64,000 nucleotides of DNA from DASQPR01 sp963836775 (GCA_963836775.1 CAWIKR010000003.1:2232001-2296000), one strand, 5' to 3'; positions 25,709 through 34,739 are shown, counted from the stretch's first letter. Made by a program: numbers and translations. Notes: a model not told the origin generated them from the letters alone.

Positions 25709-26041
25709 TCATTTCGGTGGCAGTGATTTGGCGTAGCCGACCCCGCGCCCCACCCACCGCCGGAACGCATCGTCATCGCCACACTGTTCGCCATCCACCA
25801 CGATCCAGCCGGTCATCGGCCGCGCTTTGACCATGTCGAAGACTCGTGCGCCGGGCTCGGCGAGCAGCTCGTCCTGTTGCGCCGGATCGGTGCGGACCAG
25901 AAGGCCGTCCTTGAACACCCCGACCGCCATGTTGCCGCCGACCAGCATCGCCAGCCCGCCGAACATCTTCTTCTCCACCACGTCGGGCTCGGTGCCGAGC
26001 TCCTCCCGCAGCCGCTCGGCAAGCGCCTCGTCATAGGCCAT
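25709..26041 (-). CDS. TfoX N-terminal domain protein
   Basis: 110 residues from ATG 26041: MAYDEALAERLREELG, then EKKMFGGLAMLVGGNMAVGV, RTDPAQQDELLAEPGAR and MTGWIVVDGEQCGDDDAFRRW. This is the TfoX/Sxy N-domain without the C-terminal domain, common in actinobacteria and not tied to competence there. Cytoplasmic, function unknown. The 89 nt before it (25620-25708) hold nothing recognisable. Confidence 0.88.
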   Translation of the reverse strand: MAYDEALAERLREELGTEPDVVEKKMFGGLAMLVGGNMAVGVFKDGLLVRTDPAQQDELLAEPGARVFDMVKARPMTGWIVVDGEQCGDDDAFRRWVGRGVGYAKSLPPK

Positions 26042-26144
26042 GGTCGGATCGTAGGCCCGGCCACGCCACACGGTGCGGCGAGGACACGTGTCGGTTGTGT
26101 TCTCGAAGAGCTTGTGACGGGCGCCGGTTGCTTCGGCTGCGGCC

Positions 26145-26594
26145 TCAGGCGCTCACGCGGCCCCGGACATCGGCGGCGACGCGCAGGTCGCGGCCGCGCT
26201 GCTCGGCGATCTCGCGGCGGTACGAGCCGAGAGCGCCCGCCACGATCGGCTCATCGGAGTCGCGGGTGGTGATCACCGGTGCGTACCGGCCGAACGTTCC
26301 GTGCATGGCGATCAGGTCGCAGTCGATGTCCTCGACCGCGTCCCAGGGCAGGACTCGGGTCGGCGCCACCCCACGGAGTTGCAGCCCGCTGCCGTCGACC
26401 ACGACGCCGACCCGCGCCGACAGCGCCAGGCCGGCCAGCCCGGCCGCGGTCAGTAGTGCGTACCCGGCGACGTTGCCGTCGGTGGCCAGGCCCCAGACGC
26501 CGGCCGCGGCGGCCGCCGCCGAGGCGGCGAGTCCGCCGAGGGTGGTCGGCCAGGAACGAAGGACGCGGCGGGGCACGTGGCCGATGCTAGCCAC
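26145..26594 (-). CDS. Membrane protein with PH-like domain
   Basis: 149 residues from GTG 26594. Two helices (LGGLAASAAAAAAGVWGLA; GYALLTAAGLAGLALSARV) are followed by a beta-rich part (VVVDGSGLQLRGVAPTRVLPWDAVEDID) typical of actinobacterial membrane proteins with bacterial PH domains. Role unknown. It is convergent with nothing and lies just after the end of the sugar permease gene. Confidence 0.72.
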   Translation of the reverse strand: MASIGHVPRRVLRSWPTTLGGLAASAAAAAAGVWGLATDGNVAGYALLTAAGLAGLALSARVGVVVDGSGLQLRGVAPTRVLPWDAVEDIDCDLIAMHGTFGRYAPVITTRDSDEPIVAGALGSYRREIAEQRGRDLRVAADVRGRVSA

Positions 26595-26615
26595 GTGCCC
26601 CGGCCGGCCGGGTGT

Positions 26616-26650
26616 GATCTCTACTTCACCGTGCGATCTCTACTTCACCG
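26616..26650. repeat. 19-bp-period tandem duplication over a stop codon
   Basis: GATCTCTACTTCACCG occurs at 26616-26631 and again at 26635-26650. The second copy contains the last codons and stop (CTA at 26640-26642) of the minus-strand permease, so the end of the gene was duplicated just past its stop. Confidence 0.8.
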
Positions 26651-27557
26651 AGCCGGCCAGCACGCCCTGGACGAAGTACCGCTGGAACGCGAAGAACACG
26701 CCGAGCGGCACGATCATGGACAGGAAGGCGCCGGGTCCGAGGATGTCGATATTGGTGGAGAAGGTACGCATTTGCGAGTACAGCGCGTAGGTGATCGGCG
26801 CGTGTGACGGGCTGGCGAAGACCAGTGCCACCAGCAGGTCGTTCCATACCCACATGAACTGGTAGATGGCTAGTGACGCGATCGCCGGCCAGCCGATCGG
26901 CAGCACCACCCGGCGGAAGACGGTCAGATCGCCGGCACCGTCGACCCGGGCCGCGTCGAAGAGTTCCTGGGGGATCTGCAGGAAGAAGTTCCGCAGCAGG
27001 AACACCGCGAACGGCAGGCCGAACGCGACGTGGAAGAGCACCACGCAGGTGACGCTGCCGTAGATGCCGAGCGCGCTGTAGATCTTCGCGTCCGGGATGA
27101 TCGCCAGCTGGATCGGCACGATGATCAGCGCCACGATCACGATGAACACCCAGTCCCGGCCCTTGAAGTCGATCCAGGCCAGGGCGTAGGCGGCGAGGGC
27201 CCCGATGATCACCACGAGCACGGTGGCGGGCACCGTGATCAGCACCGTGTTCCACAGCGAGTGGATCATGTCGCCGTTCTTGAACAGGTTGCTGTAGTTC
27301 TCGGCGGTCAGCTGGCTCGGGTGAGCGATCGCGTTCCACCAGCCGGTGGCGCTGTTGTCGGTCTGGCTGCGGAAGCTCTCCACCAGCAGGCCGAAAGTGG
27401 GGATTACCCAGAGCACGCCGACGAGCAGCACGATCGCCGAGACCACACCGGTGCCGATGTGGCCCGCGATCCGGCCGGCCAGTGGCGTTTGGCGAGCCCT
27501 GATCGGGTCCGACCCGCGAACCTCTTCGACCGGGGCCGGCTCTGCGACGGCGGTCAT
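26640..27557 (-). CDS. CUT1 sugar ABC transporter permease (MalG-like)
   Basis: 305 residues; ATG 27557 follows AAGGGAGAACAC. Six helices, first TGVVSAIVLLVGVLWVIPTFG. The ATPase-contact EAA loop is LFDAARVDGAGDLTVFRRVV, ending LP as in MalG. It overlaps the MalF-like gene by 4 bp. The operon has binding protein, MalF-like and MalG-like genes but no ATPase, so a shared MsiK-type ATPase encoded elsewhere is expected. Confidence 0.93.
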   Translation of the reverse strand: MTAVAEPAPVEEVRGSDPIRARQTPLAGRIAGHIGTGVVSAIVLLVGVLWVIPTFGLLVESFRSQTDNSATGWWNAIAHPSQLTAENYSNLFKNGDMIHSLWNTVLITVPATVLVVIIGALAAYALAWIDFKGRDWVFIVIVALIIVPIQLAIIPDAKIYSALGIYGSVTCVVLFHVAFGLPFAVFLLRNFFLQIPQELFDAARVDGAGDLTVFRRVVLPIGWPAIASLAIYQFMWVWNDLLVALVFASPSHAPITYALYSQMRTFSTNIDILGPGAFLSMIVPLGVFFAFQRYFVQGVLAGSVK

Positions 27558-28840
27558 GTGTTCTCCCTTCGCAGGCGCCGGATGTTGAAGATCATCGCCG
27601 GGACCACCAGGATCAGCAACAGCACACCGAGGGCGCTGCCCAGACCGGTGTCCTGGGTCCCGCCGAACGCCACCTGATACATCTGCACCGCCACCACCGT
27701 CGAGTTCGGCAGCGACTCGCTCGGCGAGATGACGAAGATCAGGTCGAAGATCTTCAGGACGTTGATGACCAGCGTCACCAGCACTACGACCAGGACCGGC
27801 CGCAGCAGCGGGACGGTGATCCGCCGGAACACCTGCCACTCGGTGGCGCCGTCGATCCGCGCTGCCTCCAGCGCGTCCCGGGGCAGCGCCGCCAGCCCGG
27901 CGGCGATCAGCACCATCGCGAAGCCGGCCCACACCCACAGGTACGAGATGATGATCGCCGGTGTCACGAACCCCGGACCGAGCCAGTTGACGCCGTTGTA
28001 TGGGGCGGCGAAGTTCGACTTCGGCAACGTCACCGTGTAGTCGCCGCTGGTCAGTTTCGGGAATGCGAAGGTGCCGTTGGCGTCGGTCTTGGCCTGCTCG
28101 ACGACCTTTCCGTCGCGCACCGCCTGCACCGTGACGCCGGGCATCCCCTTCTCGGCCGGGTCGATAGCACCGGACTTGCCGCCACCGCCCTGGGTGAAGT
28201 CGAGCCAGACGGTGCCGTGCAACCCGGCCCCGGTGGGCGCGGCGGCGGTCACGGCGTTGCCGGGCAGTGACGATGCCGGAACGCCAACCAGCGGCACCAG
28301 CACCGCGGTTCCGGTGCTGACCGGATCCGTGCTGCGGTAGCCGCCGGACGCGGCGGTGAAGCCGGCGTTGTCCCGGGCTCGCGCGCCCGGATAGGCCGAC
28401 GCCGGCAGGAACGTGTCGTGCACCGAGACCACCGCGGCGTTGAGGACACCGCGGTCCGGGCTGCTGTCATAGACCAGCCGCCAGGTGACGCCGGCGGCCA
28501 GGAACGAGATCGCCATCGGCACGAACAGCGCGGTCTTCAGCGCGGTGGCCAGTTTGATCCGCTCGGAGAGCACCGCGAAGACCAGACCAACGGCCGTGAC
28601 CAGAGCCGGGGCGACCAGTACCCAGATCAGGTTGTTGGTGATGGCCTTGCGCGTCTGCGCGTTGGTGAACATGGTGACGTAGTTGTCGAAGCCGACCCAG
28701 TGCTGGTTGTTCGCGTCCCGGAAGCTCAGCCCGACGGTCTGCAGCGTGGGCCAGACGACCAGGACGGCAAGCAGGATGAAGGCAGGGGCGAGGAACAGCG
28801 TCACCGCTGTTCGCCGCCCCTGCCGACCTTGGGTACTCAC
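27554..28840 (-). CDS. CUT1 sugar ABC transporter permease (MalF-like) with inserted extracytoplasmic domain
   Basis: 428 residues, about 130 more than usual. The N half has three helices (residues 12-135). Residues about 140-295 form an extracytoplasmic insertion with a beta-rich SdrD/prealbumin-like segment: GTVWLDFTQGGGGKSGAID, MPGVTVQAVRDGKVVEQAKT, DANGTFAFPKLTSGDYTVTL. Helices resume at FVTPAIIISYLWVWAGFAM. The EAA loop is LEAARIDGATEWQVFRRITV. The insertion sits where E. coli MalF carries its P2 loop, so it may contact the binding protein. GTG 28840 overlaps the binding-protein stop. Confidence 0.92.
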   Translation of the reverse strand: MSTQGRQGRRTAVTLFLAPAFILLAVLVVWPTLQTVGLSFRDANNQHWVGFDNYVTMFTNAQTRKAITNNLIWVLVAPALVTAVGLVFAVLSERIKLATALKTALFVPMAISFLAAGVTWRLVYDSSPDRGVLNAAVVSVHDTFLPASAYPGARARDNAGFTAASGGYRSTDPVSTGTAVLVPLVGVPASSLPGNAVTAAAPTGAGLHGTVWLDFTQGGGGKSGAIDPAEKGMPGVTVQAVRDGKVVEQAKTDANGTFAFPKLTSGDYTVTLPKSNFAAPYNGVNWLGPGFVTPAIIISYLWVWAGFAMVLIAAGLAALPRDALEAARIDGATEWQVFRRITVPLLRPVLVVVLVTLVINVLKIFDLIFVISPSESLPNSTVVAVQMYQVAFGGTQDTGLGSALGVLLLILVVPAMIFNIRRLRRENT

Positions 28841-30156
28841 CCGGTGTAGTCCTTCTTCGCGGCGGTCTCGAGGTCCTGCGCCGTCTTCTGCGGATTACTT
28901 GGGTCGCCGACGAACTTGGCGAGAATGTTCCATTCGTCGGCACTCTTCTGGCCGCCGAACGCGGTCGGGGTCTGGTCGGACATGTCGAACACCACGGACT
29001 GGGACTGCACCAGCGCCGTCGCGAGGGCGCGCGTGGTGTCATCCGGATAGACCGAGGTGTCGACCTTGTTGTTGGCGGACAGGAAGCCGCCCCGCGAGGC
29101 CCATGCCTGCGCCGCTTCCGGCGAAGCCAGGTAGGCCATCAGTGCCATCGCGGCCGGGGTGTTCTTCAGCGCCACCGCTTCGTCACCACCACTGACCACC
29201 GCCGGCTGCGAGCCGTTGATGGAGGGGAAGTCGAAGAACTTGGCGGTGTCGCCGACGGTGAACTTGCCCAGCTTGGTGATGTCGGTCCCGACGAAGTCAC
29301 CCTCGTAGAGCATGGCGGCCTTCGGCTTCTCACCGAACACGTCCGCCTCGGACTGGGTGAAGCTCAGCTGAGTGGCCCCGGGAGCGACCACGCCCTGCTG
29401 CTTGATGTAGCCGGCCCAGGTCTGCAACGCGGTGATCACGCTCGGGTCGGTCCACGGGATCTCGTGCTTGGTCAGCTGGTTGTACTTGTCGACGCCGGCG
29501 GTCCGCAGATAGATGTTCTCGAACCAGTCGGTGGCCGGCCAGCCGTCGCCGGCCGGGATCGCCATCGCGGCGACGCCGGAGTCGGCCAGGGTCTTGGACA
29601 CGGTGACAAAGTCGTCCCAGGTCTTCGGCGGCTGCACACCGGCGTCCGAGAAGGCCTTGGTGGAATACCAGACGACGGACTTGTTGGCGGCCTTGAAGAA
29701 GACGCCGTAGGGCTTGCTGTCCAGGGTGCCGAGCTTCTGCCAGGCGTCACCGAAGTTGGCCTGCACCGCGGACAGGGCGTCCCCGGTGAGCGGGAAGATC
29801 TGCCCCTTCTGCTGCAGCTGCACCACCGCGCCGGGCTGGGCGAGCAGCGCGACGTCCGGCGGATTGCCACCCGCGACGCGGCTGTTCACCAGCACCGAGG
29901 TGTTGTCGCCGCCGGAGGTGTATGTGATGGTCGCGCCGGTCTTCTTGGTGAATCCGTCCAGCACGGCCTTGAATGATGCCTGTTCAGCGCCGCTCCATTC
30001 GGCGATGACTTCAAGCTTCTGACCCTTCAGGTCACCCCCGGACGAGTTGCCGGTGGTCTTGCTGTTGCTCCCGCATGCGGCGGTAACCGCGGCCAGAGCG
30101 CCGATGGTTACGACGATGCCCACTTTGCGAGCATTACGCGCAAGTGTGATGCGCAT
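28837..30156 (-). CDS. Sugar ABC transporter substrate-binding lipoprotein (family 1)
   Basis: 439 residues; ATG 30156 follows GGGAGGGCCA. Signal peptide with lipobox AVTAACGS (Cys about 28), then a Ser/Gly/Thr linker and KLEVIAEWSGAEQASFKAVL. The SBP family 1 fold is shown by YTSGGDNTSVLVNSRVAGGN and PPKTWDDFV. It resembles AglE-type alpha-glucoside binders, but the ligand is an inference. It is the first gene of the importer operon. Confidence 0.92.
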   Translation of the reverse strand: MRITLARNARKVGIVVTIGALAAVTAACGSNSKTTGNSSGGDLKGQKLEVIAEWSGAEQASFKAVLDGFTKKTGATITYTSGGDNTSVLVNSRVAGGNPPDVALLAQPGAVVQLQQKGQIFPLTGDALSAVQANFGDAWQKLGTLDSKPYGVFFKAANKSVVWYSTKAFSDAGVQPPKTWDDFVTVSKTLADSGVAAMAIPAGDGWPATDWFENIYLRTAGVDKYNQLTKHEIPWTDPSVITALQTWAGYIKQQGVVAPGATQLSFTQSEADVFGEKPKAAMLYEGDFVGTDITKLGKFTVGDTAKFFDFPSINGSQPAVVSGGDEAVALKNTPAAMALMAYLASPEAAQAWASRGGFLSANNKVDTSVYPDDTTRALATALVQSQSVVFDMSDQTPTAFGGQKSADEWNILAKFVGDPSNPQKTAQDLETAAKKDYTG

Positions 30157-30459
30157 TGGCCCTCCCTTTGAAAACTCGACCTGATCGCGTTCCCGTTTTG
30201 GGTGAAGTTAAACCCGGTCTGTCTGGGAAGTTACGGCGGCTCGCGTCGATTGCGCCCGGTTGGCAATGAATCTTCATCGATTTGTCATCTACGAATGTTG
30301 TGATGCTCGGTGTTGATATCGGCTCATCGACCGGGACGTCCCGATCCCGATTCACCAACGCCGGGACCGGACGGCCGGGCGGTGCCGGCCGGTATCGACC
30401 GGAGCCCGGCTCATCGGTTACTAGCGGCGCAGATCGTTGATGTGTAAAGCTTTTCGCCC
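30157..30459. promoter_or_regulatory. Divergent promoter region between sugar importer and S9 peptidase
   Basis: About 300 nt without a gene. The middle (30262-30325) is AT-rich for this genome and contains ATGAA-TC-TTCAT (an inverted repeat), TTTGTCATCTACGAATGTTG and TTGATATCGG. It probably holds both promoters. No LacI-type perfect palindrome was seen. Confidence 0.45.
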
Positions 30460-32262
30460 ATGGGGACCGGTCTCGCGGAGATCCTGTCTGTGCCGGTCTA
30501 CCGAGCGCTGGACACGGACCGCGACGGAAATGTGCTGATCGGCACCGACGAGTCCGGGACCATGCAACTGCTCGAATTGAGCGGCGACGGGATCGCCACC
30601 GCGCTGACCGCGCTGGACGGCGCCTGCATCGGCCGCTACCTGCCGGGCCGGCGGGCGGTCCTGGTCGGCTTCGACGACCGCGGCAACGAAAATGCCCAGC
30701 TGTCCACTCTGGATCTCACGGATACCGAGCTGCCGGCTGACCAGGCCCGGCTGCGGCCACTGGTGCACGATCCGCAGTTCGTCCATCGCGTCACCGACGT
30801 CACCGACACTCACCTGGTCTACCTCACCAATCGCCGCAATCGCGTCGACTTCGACATCGTCGTGCGGGACCTGGACAGCGGCGCCGAGCGGATGGTCTAC
30901 ACCGGTGGCGGCGGTGTCGCCGACGCCGCACTGGCCCCGAACGCCCGCTGGCTCGCCTTCACCCGCTCCGGCCGGCCCGCCCTCTCCGACCAGCTGGTGC
31001 TGCTCGACCTGGCCACCGGCGAGGTGCAGCCGCTGACCGACGCCGATCAGCCGGACCGCTATCTGCGACCCCGGTTCACCGATGACGGCGGTCTGGTGGT
31101 GACGACGAACCGCGGTCGGGACCTGACCGGCCTGGCCCGCTATGACCTGGACACCGGCGGATGGTCGTGGCTGGCCGAGCCGGCGCATCACGATCTGTCC
31201 GGCTGGCTGTCGCCGGACGGCTCGATGATTCTCGTCGCCGAGAACGACGACGGAGCGTGCCGGGTGAGCCTGCGCGGGCCGGCCGGGACGGCGCCGCGGG
31301 CGGTGGCACTGCCGGCCATCGGATGCATCGACTCGCCGCTGCCGGAGCCTCGCTGGACACCCGACGGCAGCTCGGTCGTGGTCTCGTTCTCCGGGCCGAC
31401 GGTCCCCGGTGACGTGCTGCGCGTCGATGCCGCGACCGGCGCGGTCACGGTCCTGACGGCGTCCGCCCGGCATTTGCCGGCCCGGCTGTCCGACCCGTCC
31501 AGCCACCGGATCACCACGGCGGACGGCGAATCGGTGCCGTGTTTCGTCTATCCGGCGGCGGCCGGCGCGTCCGCCGACCGCGCCGGGTCGGTGGTAGTGC
31601 ACCTGCACGGCGGGCCGGAGGAGCAGGCGAAGCGTACGTTCAGCGCCACCATCGCGGCGCTGACCCACGCCGGTCACACGGTTGTGGTGCCGAATGTGCG
31701 CGGATCCACCGGCTATGGCAAACGGTGGTATTCGATGGACGACGGCCGGCGCCGGCTCGACGCCTTCGCGGACCTGGCCGCGGTGCACGCCTACCTGCCG
31801 GGCCTGGGCCTGGACCCGAAACGAGCCGCGCTGTGGGGTGCCTCCTACGGCGGTTATCTGGTGCTCGCCGGGCTGGCGTTCCAGCCGCGGCTGTGGGCCG
31901 CCGGCGTCGACATCGTAGGCATTTCGTCGCTGGTGACCTTTCTCGAGCACACGTCGCCGTATCGTCGTGCGACCCGGGAGCGGGAATACGGCACCCTGGC
32001 GCAGGACCGCGAGTTCCTCGCCGAGGCGTCGCCGATGACTCGGATCGACGACGTCCGGGCGCCGCTGTTCGTCATCCACGGACGCAACGACCCGCGGGTG
32101 CCGGTGAGCGAGGCGGCTCAGCTCTATGACGCCCTGATCGCCAACGGTGTCGAGTGCGAGCTGCATGTCTTCGACGACGAGGGGCACGGGCTGACCAAGC
32201 GCGCCAACAAGGTCGACGCGTACGCCCGGGCGTTCGAGTTCCTCGGCCGGCACTTGTCCTGA
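30460..32262 (+). CDS. S9 family prolyl oligopeptidase-like peptidase
   Basis: 600 residues. An N-terminal beta-propeller (about 1-350: repeated YxALDTDRDGNVLIGTDESG-like blades) is followed by an alpha/beta hydrolase domain: HLHGGPEEQAKRTFSA (oxyanion side), LWGASYGGYLVLAGL (nucleophile Ser), IHGRNDPRVPVSEA (Asp) and DDEGHGLTKRAN (His). No signal peptide, so probably cytoplasmic degradation of short peptides. It is divergent from the sugar importer. Confidence 0.92.
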   Translation: MGTGLAEILSVPVYRALDTDRDGNVLIGTDESGTMQLLELSGDGIATALTALDGACIGRYLPGRRAVLVGFDDRGNENAQLSTLDLTDTELPADQARLRPLVHDPQFVHRVTDVTDTHLVYLTNRRNRVDFDIVVRDLDSGAERMVYTGGGGVADAALAPNARWLAFTRSGRPALSDQLVLLDLATGEVQPLTDADQPDRYLRPRFTDDGGLVVTTNRGRDLTGLARYDLDTGGWSWLAEPAHHDLSGWLSPDGSMILVAENDDGACRVSLRGPAGTAPRAVALPAIGCIDSPLPEPRWTPDGSSVVVSFSGPTVPGDVLRVDAATGAVTVLTASARHLPARLSDPSSHRITTADGESVPCFVYPAAAGASADRAGSVVVHLHGGPEEQAKRTFSATIAALTHAGHTVVVPNVRGSTGYGKRWYSMDDGRRRLDAFADLAAVHAYLPGLGLDPKRAALWGASYGGYLVLAGLAFQPRLWAAGVDIVGISSLVTFLEHTSPYRRATREREYGTLAQDREFLAEASPMTRIDDVRAPLFVIHGRNDPRVPVSEAAQLYDALIANGVECELHVFDDEGHGLTKRANKVDAYARAFEFLGRHLS

Positions 32263-32275
32263 GCCGCGTACGTTC

Positions 32276-32334
32276 CGCTGGATCTTGTGACATTGAGCCC
32301 GCCTTTGGCCCTCCCAACGTCGCAAGATCCAGCG
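32276..32334. terminator. Long inverted repeat, CAAGATC family
   Basis: CGCTGGATCTTG (32276-32287) and CAAGATCCAGCG (32323-32334) are perfect 12-bp arms, with further imperfect pairing inside (GTGACATTG with CAACGTCGC). It begins 13 nt after the peptidase stop. Similar CAAGATC hairpins occur at 37765 and 55433. Confidence 0.7.
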
Positions 32335-32389
32335 TGGTGGAGCCGTGCATGGCGGCGCGAGCTGCGCGTGTTTGGTGGAGCCGTGCATG
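32335..32389. repeat. 17-bp direct repeat upstream of the prenyl synthase
   Basis: TGGTGGAGCCGTGCATG occurs at 32335-32351 and 32373-32389, 38 bp apart, in the leader between the hairpin and the next gene. Confidence 0.75.
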
Positions 32390-32449
32390 TTTCGTAGAGA
32401 TCTGGTGAAGGCCGGCCGGGCCGGCTGCCGGCTCCTCTAGCCTCGCCGG

Positions 32450-33211
32450 ATGGTCTACCGCCTCTACGCGCGGATCCTGCGGCATCGGATCGCCGCCGGG
32501 CCGCTGCCGCGACACATCGCGCTGGTGATGGACGGCAACCGCCGGTGGGCTCGCCAACGTGGCTTCGACAACCCGAGCGTGGGTCACCGACTCGGCGCCG
32601 AGCACGTCGACGATCTGCTGAGGTGGTGTGCCGGCTTGGGCATCGGCCACGTCACAGTGTTCGTCGCATCCTCCGACAACCTGCGCAAGCGGGCCAATGC
32701 CGAAATCGGCTATCTGATGGAGCTGGTCGAGACGGTGCTCGCGGCCCGGTTGGCGGCGCCCGGCAATCGGTGGCGGCTGCACTTGGCCGGCCGGCTGGAT
32801 CTGCTCCCGGATGCCACCCGGCACGCATTGAAGGCGGCCCGCGAGGCCACCGCGCTGCGTGAGCACGGCCTGCACGTGACGGTCGCGATCGGATACGACG
32901 GCCGGGAAGAGGTGGTCGACGCGATCCGTGCTCTGCTCGACGACGCCGCACTGGCCGGACGCGACATCCTCGACCTGGCGGCATCGCTGCGGCCGGAGGA
33001 CATCGAGGCCCGGTTGCACAGCACCGGCGCGCCAGATCCAGATCTCGTCATCCGCACCAGCGGTGAGCAGCGCATGTCCGGATTCCTGCTGTGGCAGGCC
33101 GCCTACGCCGAGCTCTACTTCTGCGACGTCTATTGGCCCGGCTTCCGGGAGGTGGATTTCCTGCGGGCGCTGCGCTCCTATGCGGCCCGGCGGCGGCGCT
33201 TCGGCGCCTAG
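32450..33211 (+). CDS. Short-chain Z-isoprenyl diphosphate synthase (UppS family)
   Basis: 253 residues. Family motifs: HIALVMDGNRRWARQRGF (catalytic Asp), the DDLLRWCAGLGIGHVTVFV strand, and RTSGEQRMSGFLLWQAAYAE near the C terminus. The usual FSTENW segment is replaced by VASSDNLRKR, as in mycobacterial Z-farnesyl diphosphate synthase (Rv1086), so a short Z product rather than undecaprenyl diphosphate is likely. It provides a precursor for decaprenyl or undecaprenyl carriers and overlaps the converging kinase-like gene by 4 bp. Confidence 0.9.
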   Translation: MVYRLYARILRHRIAAGPLPRHIALVMDGNRRWARQRGFDNPSVGHRLGAEHVDDLLRWCAGLGIGHVTVFVASSDNLRKRANAEIGYLMELVETVLAARLAAPGNRWRLHLAGRLDLLPDATRHALKAAREATALREHGLHVTVAIGYDGREEVVDAIRALLDDAALAGRDILDLAASLRPEDIEARLHSTGAPDPDLVIRTSGEQRMSGFLLWQAAYAELYFCDVYWPGFREVDFLRALRSYAARRRRFGA

Positions 33212-33813
33212 CCGGCCAGCTCGGCGGGGTCCGCGGCGCGCGCGGCGATCACCCAGCTCACCGCCGCTTGGGCACAATCGGCGACGGTACGCCCGCTGGT
33301 GTCGATGATGTCGGTCTGCCACCGCGGATCCGTGGCGGTCCAGTCCCGCCACCGATCCCAGCGCATCTGCGTCCATGCGCCGTCGACGATGACCTCCGGG
33401 TGGTACGCCGGATCGGCGGCGTGTCCGCGATGCCAGCGAGCCCAGCCGAGGAACGCGGCCACCTGCTCGTCGGGCAGCCCTGGGTTGCGACCGGCGAGCC
33501 GGTCGGCGCGCTCGGCATCGTCGACGTCGATGAGTGCCACGGCCACACCGTCGAGAAGCGTGACCGACGGGGTCGCGAGGATCTCGCCCAGCGGCGACTG
33601 ACCGGTCAGCAGGGTGTCACGGCCGGCCTGCTGGATGGCGTGAGCGCGGCGCACCCAGGTTTCACCGGTCCGCTGACGCCACGCCATGTCCGCACCGGAC
33701 GGCACTCCGAACTCGTCGAAGTCGTGCACCACCAGGCCGTCGACACGGGCCGCGACGGCCCGCGCCAGGGTGGTCTTGCCCGAGCATGACGATCCGGTGA
33801 ACACCAGCAGCAC
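33208..33813 (-). CDS. P-loop NTPase / small kinase-like protein
   Basis: 201 residues from GTG 33813. Walker A is VFTGSSCSGKTTLARAVAAR, followed by LVVHDFDEFGVPSG, which could be the catalytic Asp region. ALIDVDDAERADRL resembles a Walker B or lid sequence. Probably a small-molecule kinase or AAA-type nucleotide-binding protein of unknown substrate. Confidence 0.85.
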   Translation of the reverse strand: MLLVFTGSSCSGKTTLARAVAARVDGLVVHDFDEFGVPSGADMAWRQRTGETWVRRAHAIQQAGRDTLLTGQSPLGEILATPSVTLLDGVAVALIDVDDAERADRLAGRNPGLPDEQVAAFLGWARWHRGHAADPAYHPEVIVDGAWTQMRWDRWRDWTATDPRWQTDIIDTSGRTVADCAQAAVSWVIAARAADPAELAG

Positions 33814-33971
33814 GGGTCAAGTGTGGAAGCCGCGGGCCGAGATGTCACCCGAACGGCAGACACCGGGTCATCCTTTCCTCTGGCTTCGACGGTCTCGGCG
33901 TGGTGGCGCGCTCTGCGCGTCGTAAAGTCCGGGGGCCGTCGCGGATGGCGGCGTCAGGACGGAGGTGGCCG

Positions 33972-34724
33972 GTGTCGCAGGACCCGTCGCCGGATCTCAC
34001 CGATCCGCGGCCACACGGCGCGCACCTCGCCCAGGACCGGCTGCACGCGGTCGCGGCCGGCGGCACGGCGCTGACCGACACGGAGACCGCACACGTCGCC
34101 GGCTGCGACCGCTGCGCCGCCGAGGTGGCCCGGCGATCCGCCGACCAGATGCTCGACGGTGACGTGCTGCCGCCGTCGGTGATCGACGAGGCCGGGTTGC
34201 CCGGACAGGCAGCGCCGCCGCCACAATCCGCTCCGCCGGCCGTGCCGGCCCCGGAAGCGGCGTCACCTCAGCGGCACCACCGCTTCGCACACCTCGCGAT
34301 GATGGCCGCCGCCGCCATCGTCGGGGTGGCCTTCGGTGCCGGCGTGACCGCCGGCGTCAAGTCCGCGGCGCCGGCCCCGAACCAGCCGACCACGACCGGT
34401 CTGGCCAGCGCTTCGCTGTCATCACCGGCGGGCGCCGCCGCGGGCGGATCCGGGTCGGCGCAGTTGCTGCTGGTCGGCGGCCGCCAGGTGTTGCGGGTGC
34501 GGATCGCCGGGATACCCCGGCCGGACGGGTTCTACCAGGTGTGGCTGGCCGATCCGGCGGGCCGGATGGTGGCGCTGGGCACGATCGGGTCGTCGGATTC
34601 GGTGGACCTGCCGGTGCCGGCCGCGGTCGATCCGCACCTGTTCGAGACCGTCGACGTCGCGGCACAAACGGTCGGCGGCGATCCGAGGCACGGGATCAGC
34701 CTCCTGCGCGGACAGCTGCACTGA
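33972..34724 (+). CDS. Anti-sigma factor-like membrane protein (RskA-type)
   Basis: 250 residues; GTG 33972 follows GGAGGTGGCCG. The N-terminal domain has HVAGCDRCAAEVARRS, a zinc-type His-Cys-Cys pattern of anti-sigma domains. A Pro/Ala linker leads to one helix (HLAMMAAAAIVGVAFGAGV), and the C-terminal domain (LRVRIAGIPRPDGFYQVWLA, MVALGTIGSSDSVDLPVP) is the RskA extracellular domain. No ECF sigma gene is adjacent, which is unusual for the class. Confidence 0.82.
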   Translation: MSQDPSPDLTDPRPHGAHLAQDRLHAVAAGGTALTDTETAHVAGCDRCAAEVARRSADQMLDGDVLPPSVIDEAGLPGQAAPPPQSAPPAVPAPEAASPQRHHRFAHLAMMAAAAIVGVAFGAGVTAGVKSAAPAPNQPTTTGLASASLSSPAGAAAGGSGSAQLLLVGGRQVLRVRIAGIPRPDGFYQVWLADPAGRMVALGTIGSSDSVDLPVPAAVDPHLFETVDVAAQTVGGDPRHGISLLRGQLH

Positions 34725-34739
34725 TCACCCGCGGGCCGG

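Noticed and set aside
30421..32388. A 655-residue open frame antisense to the S9 peptidase
   Set aside because: Low-complexity Arg/Val/Gln/His composition and no family features; the plus-strand peptidase has an intact catalytic triad.
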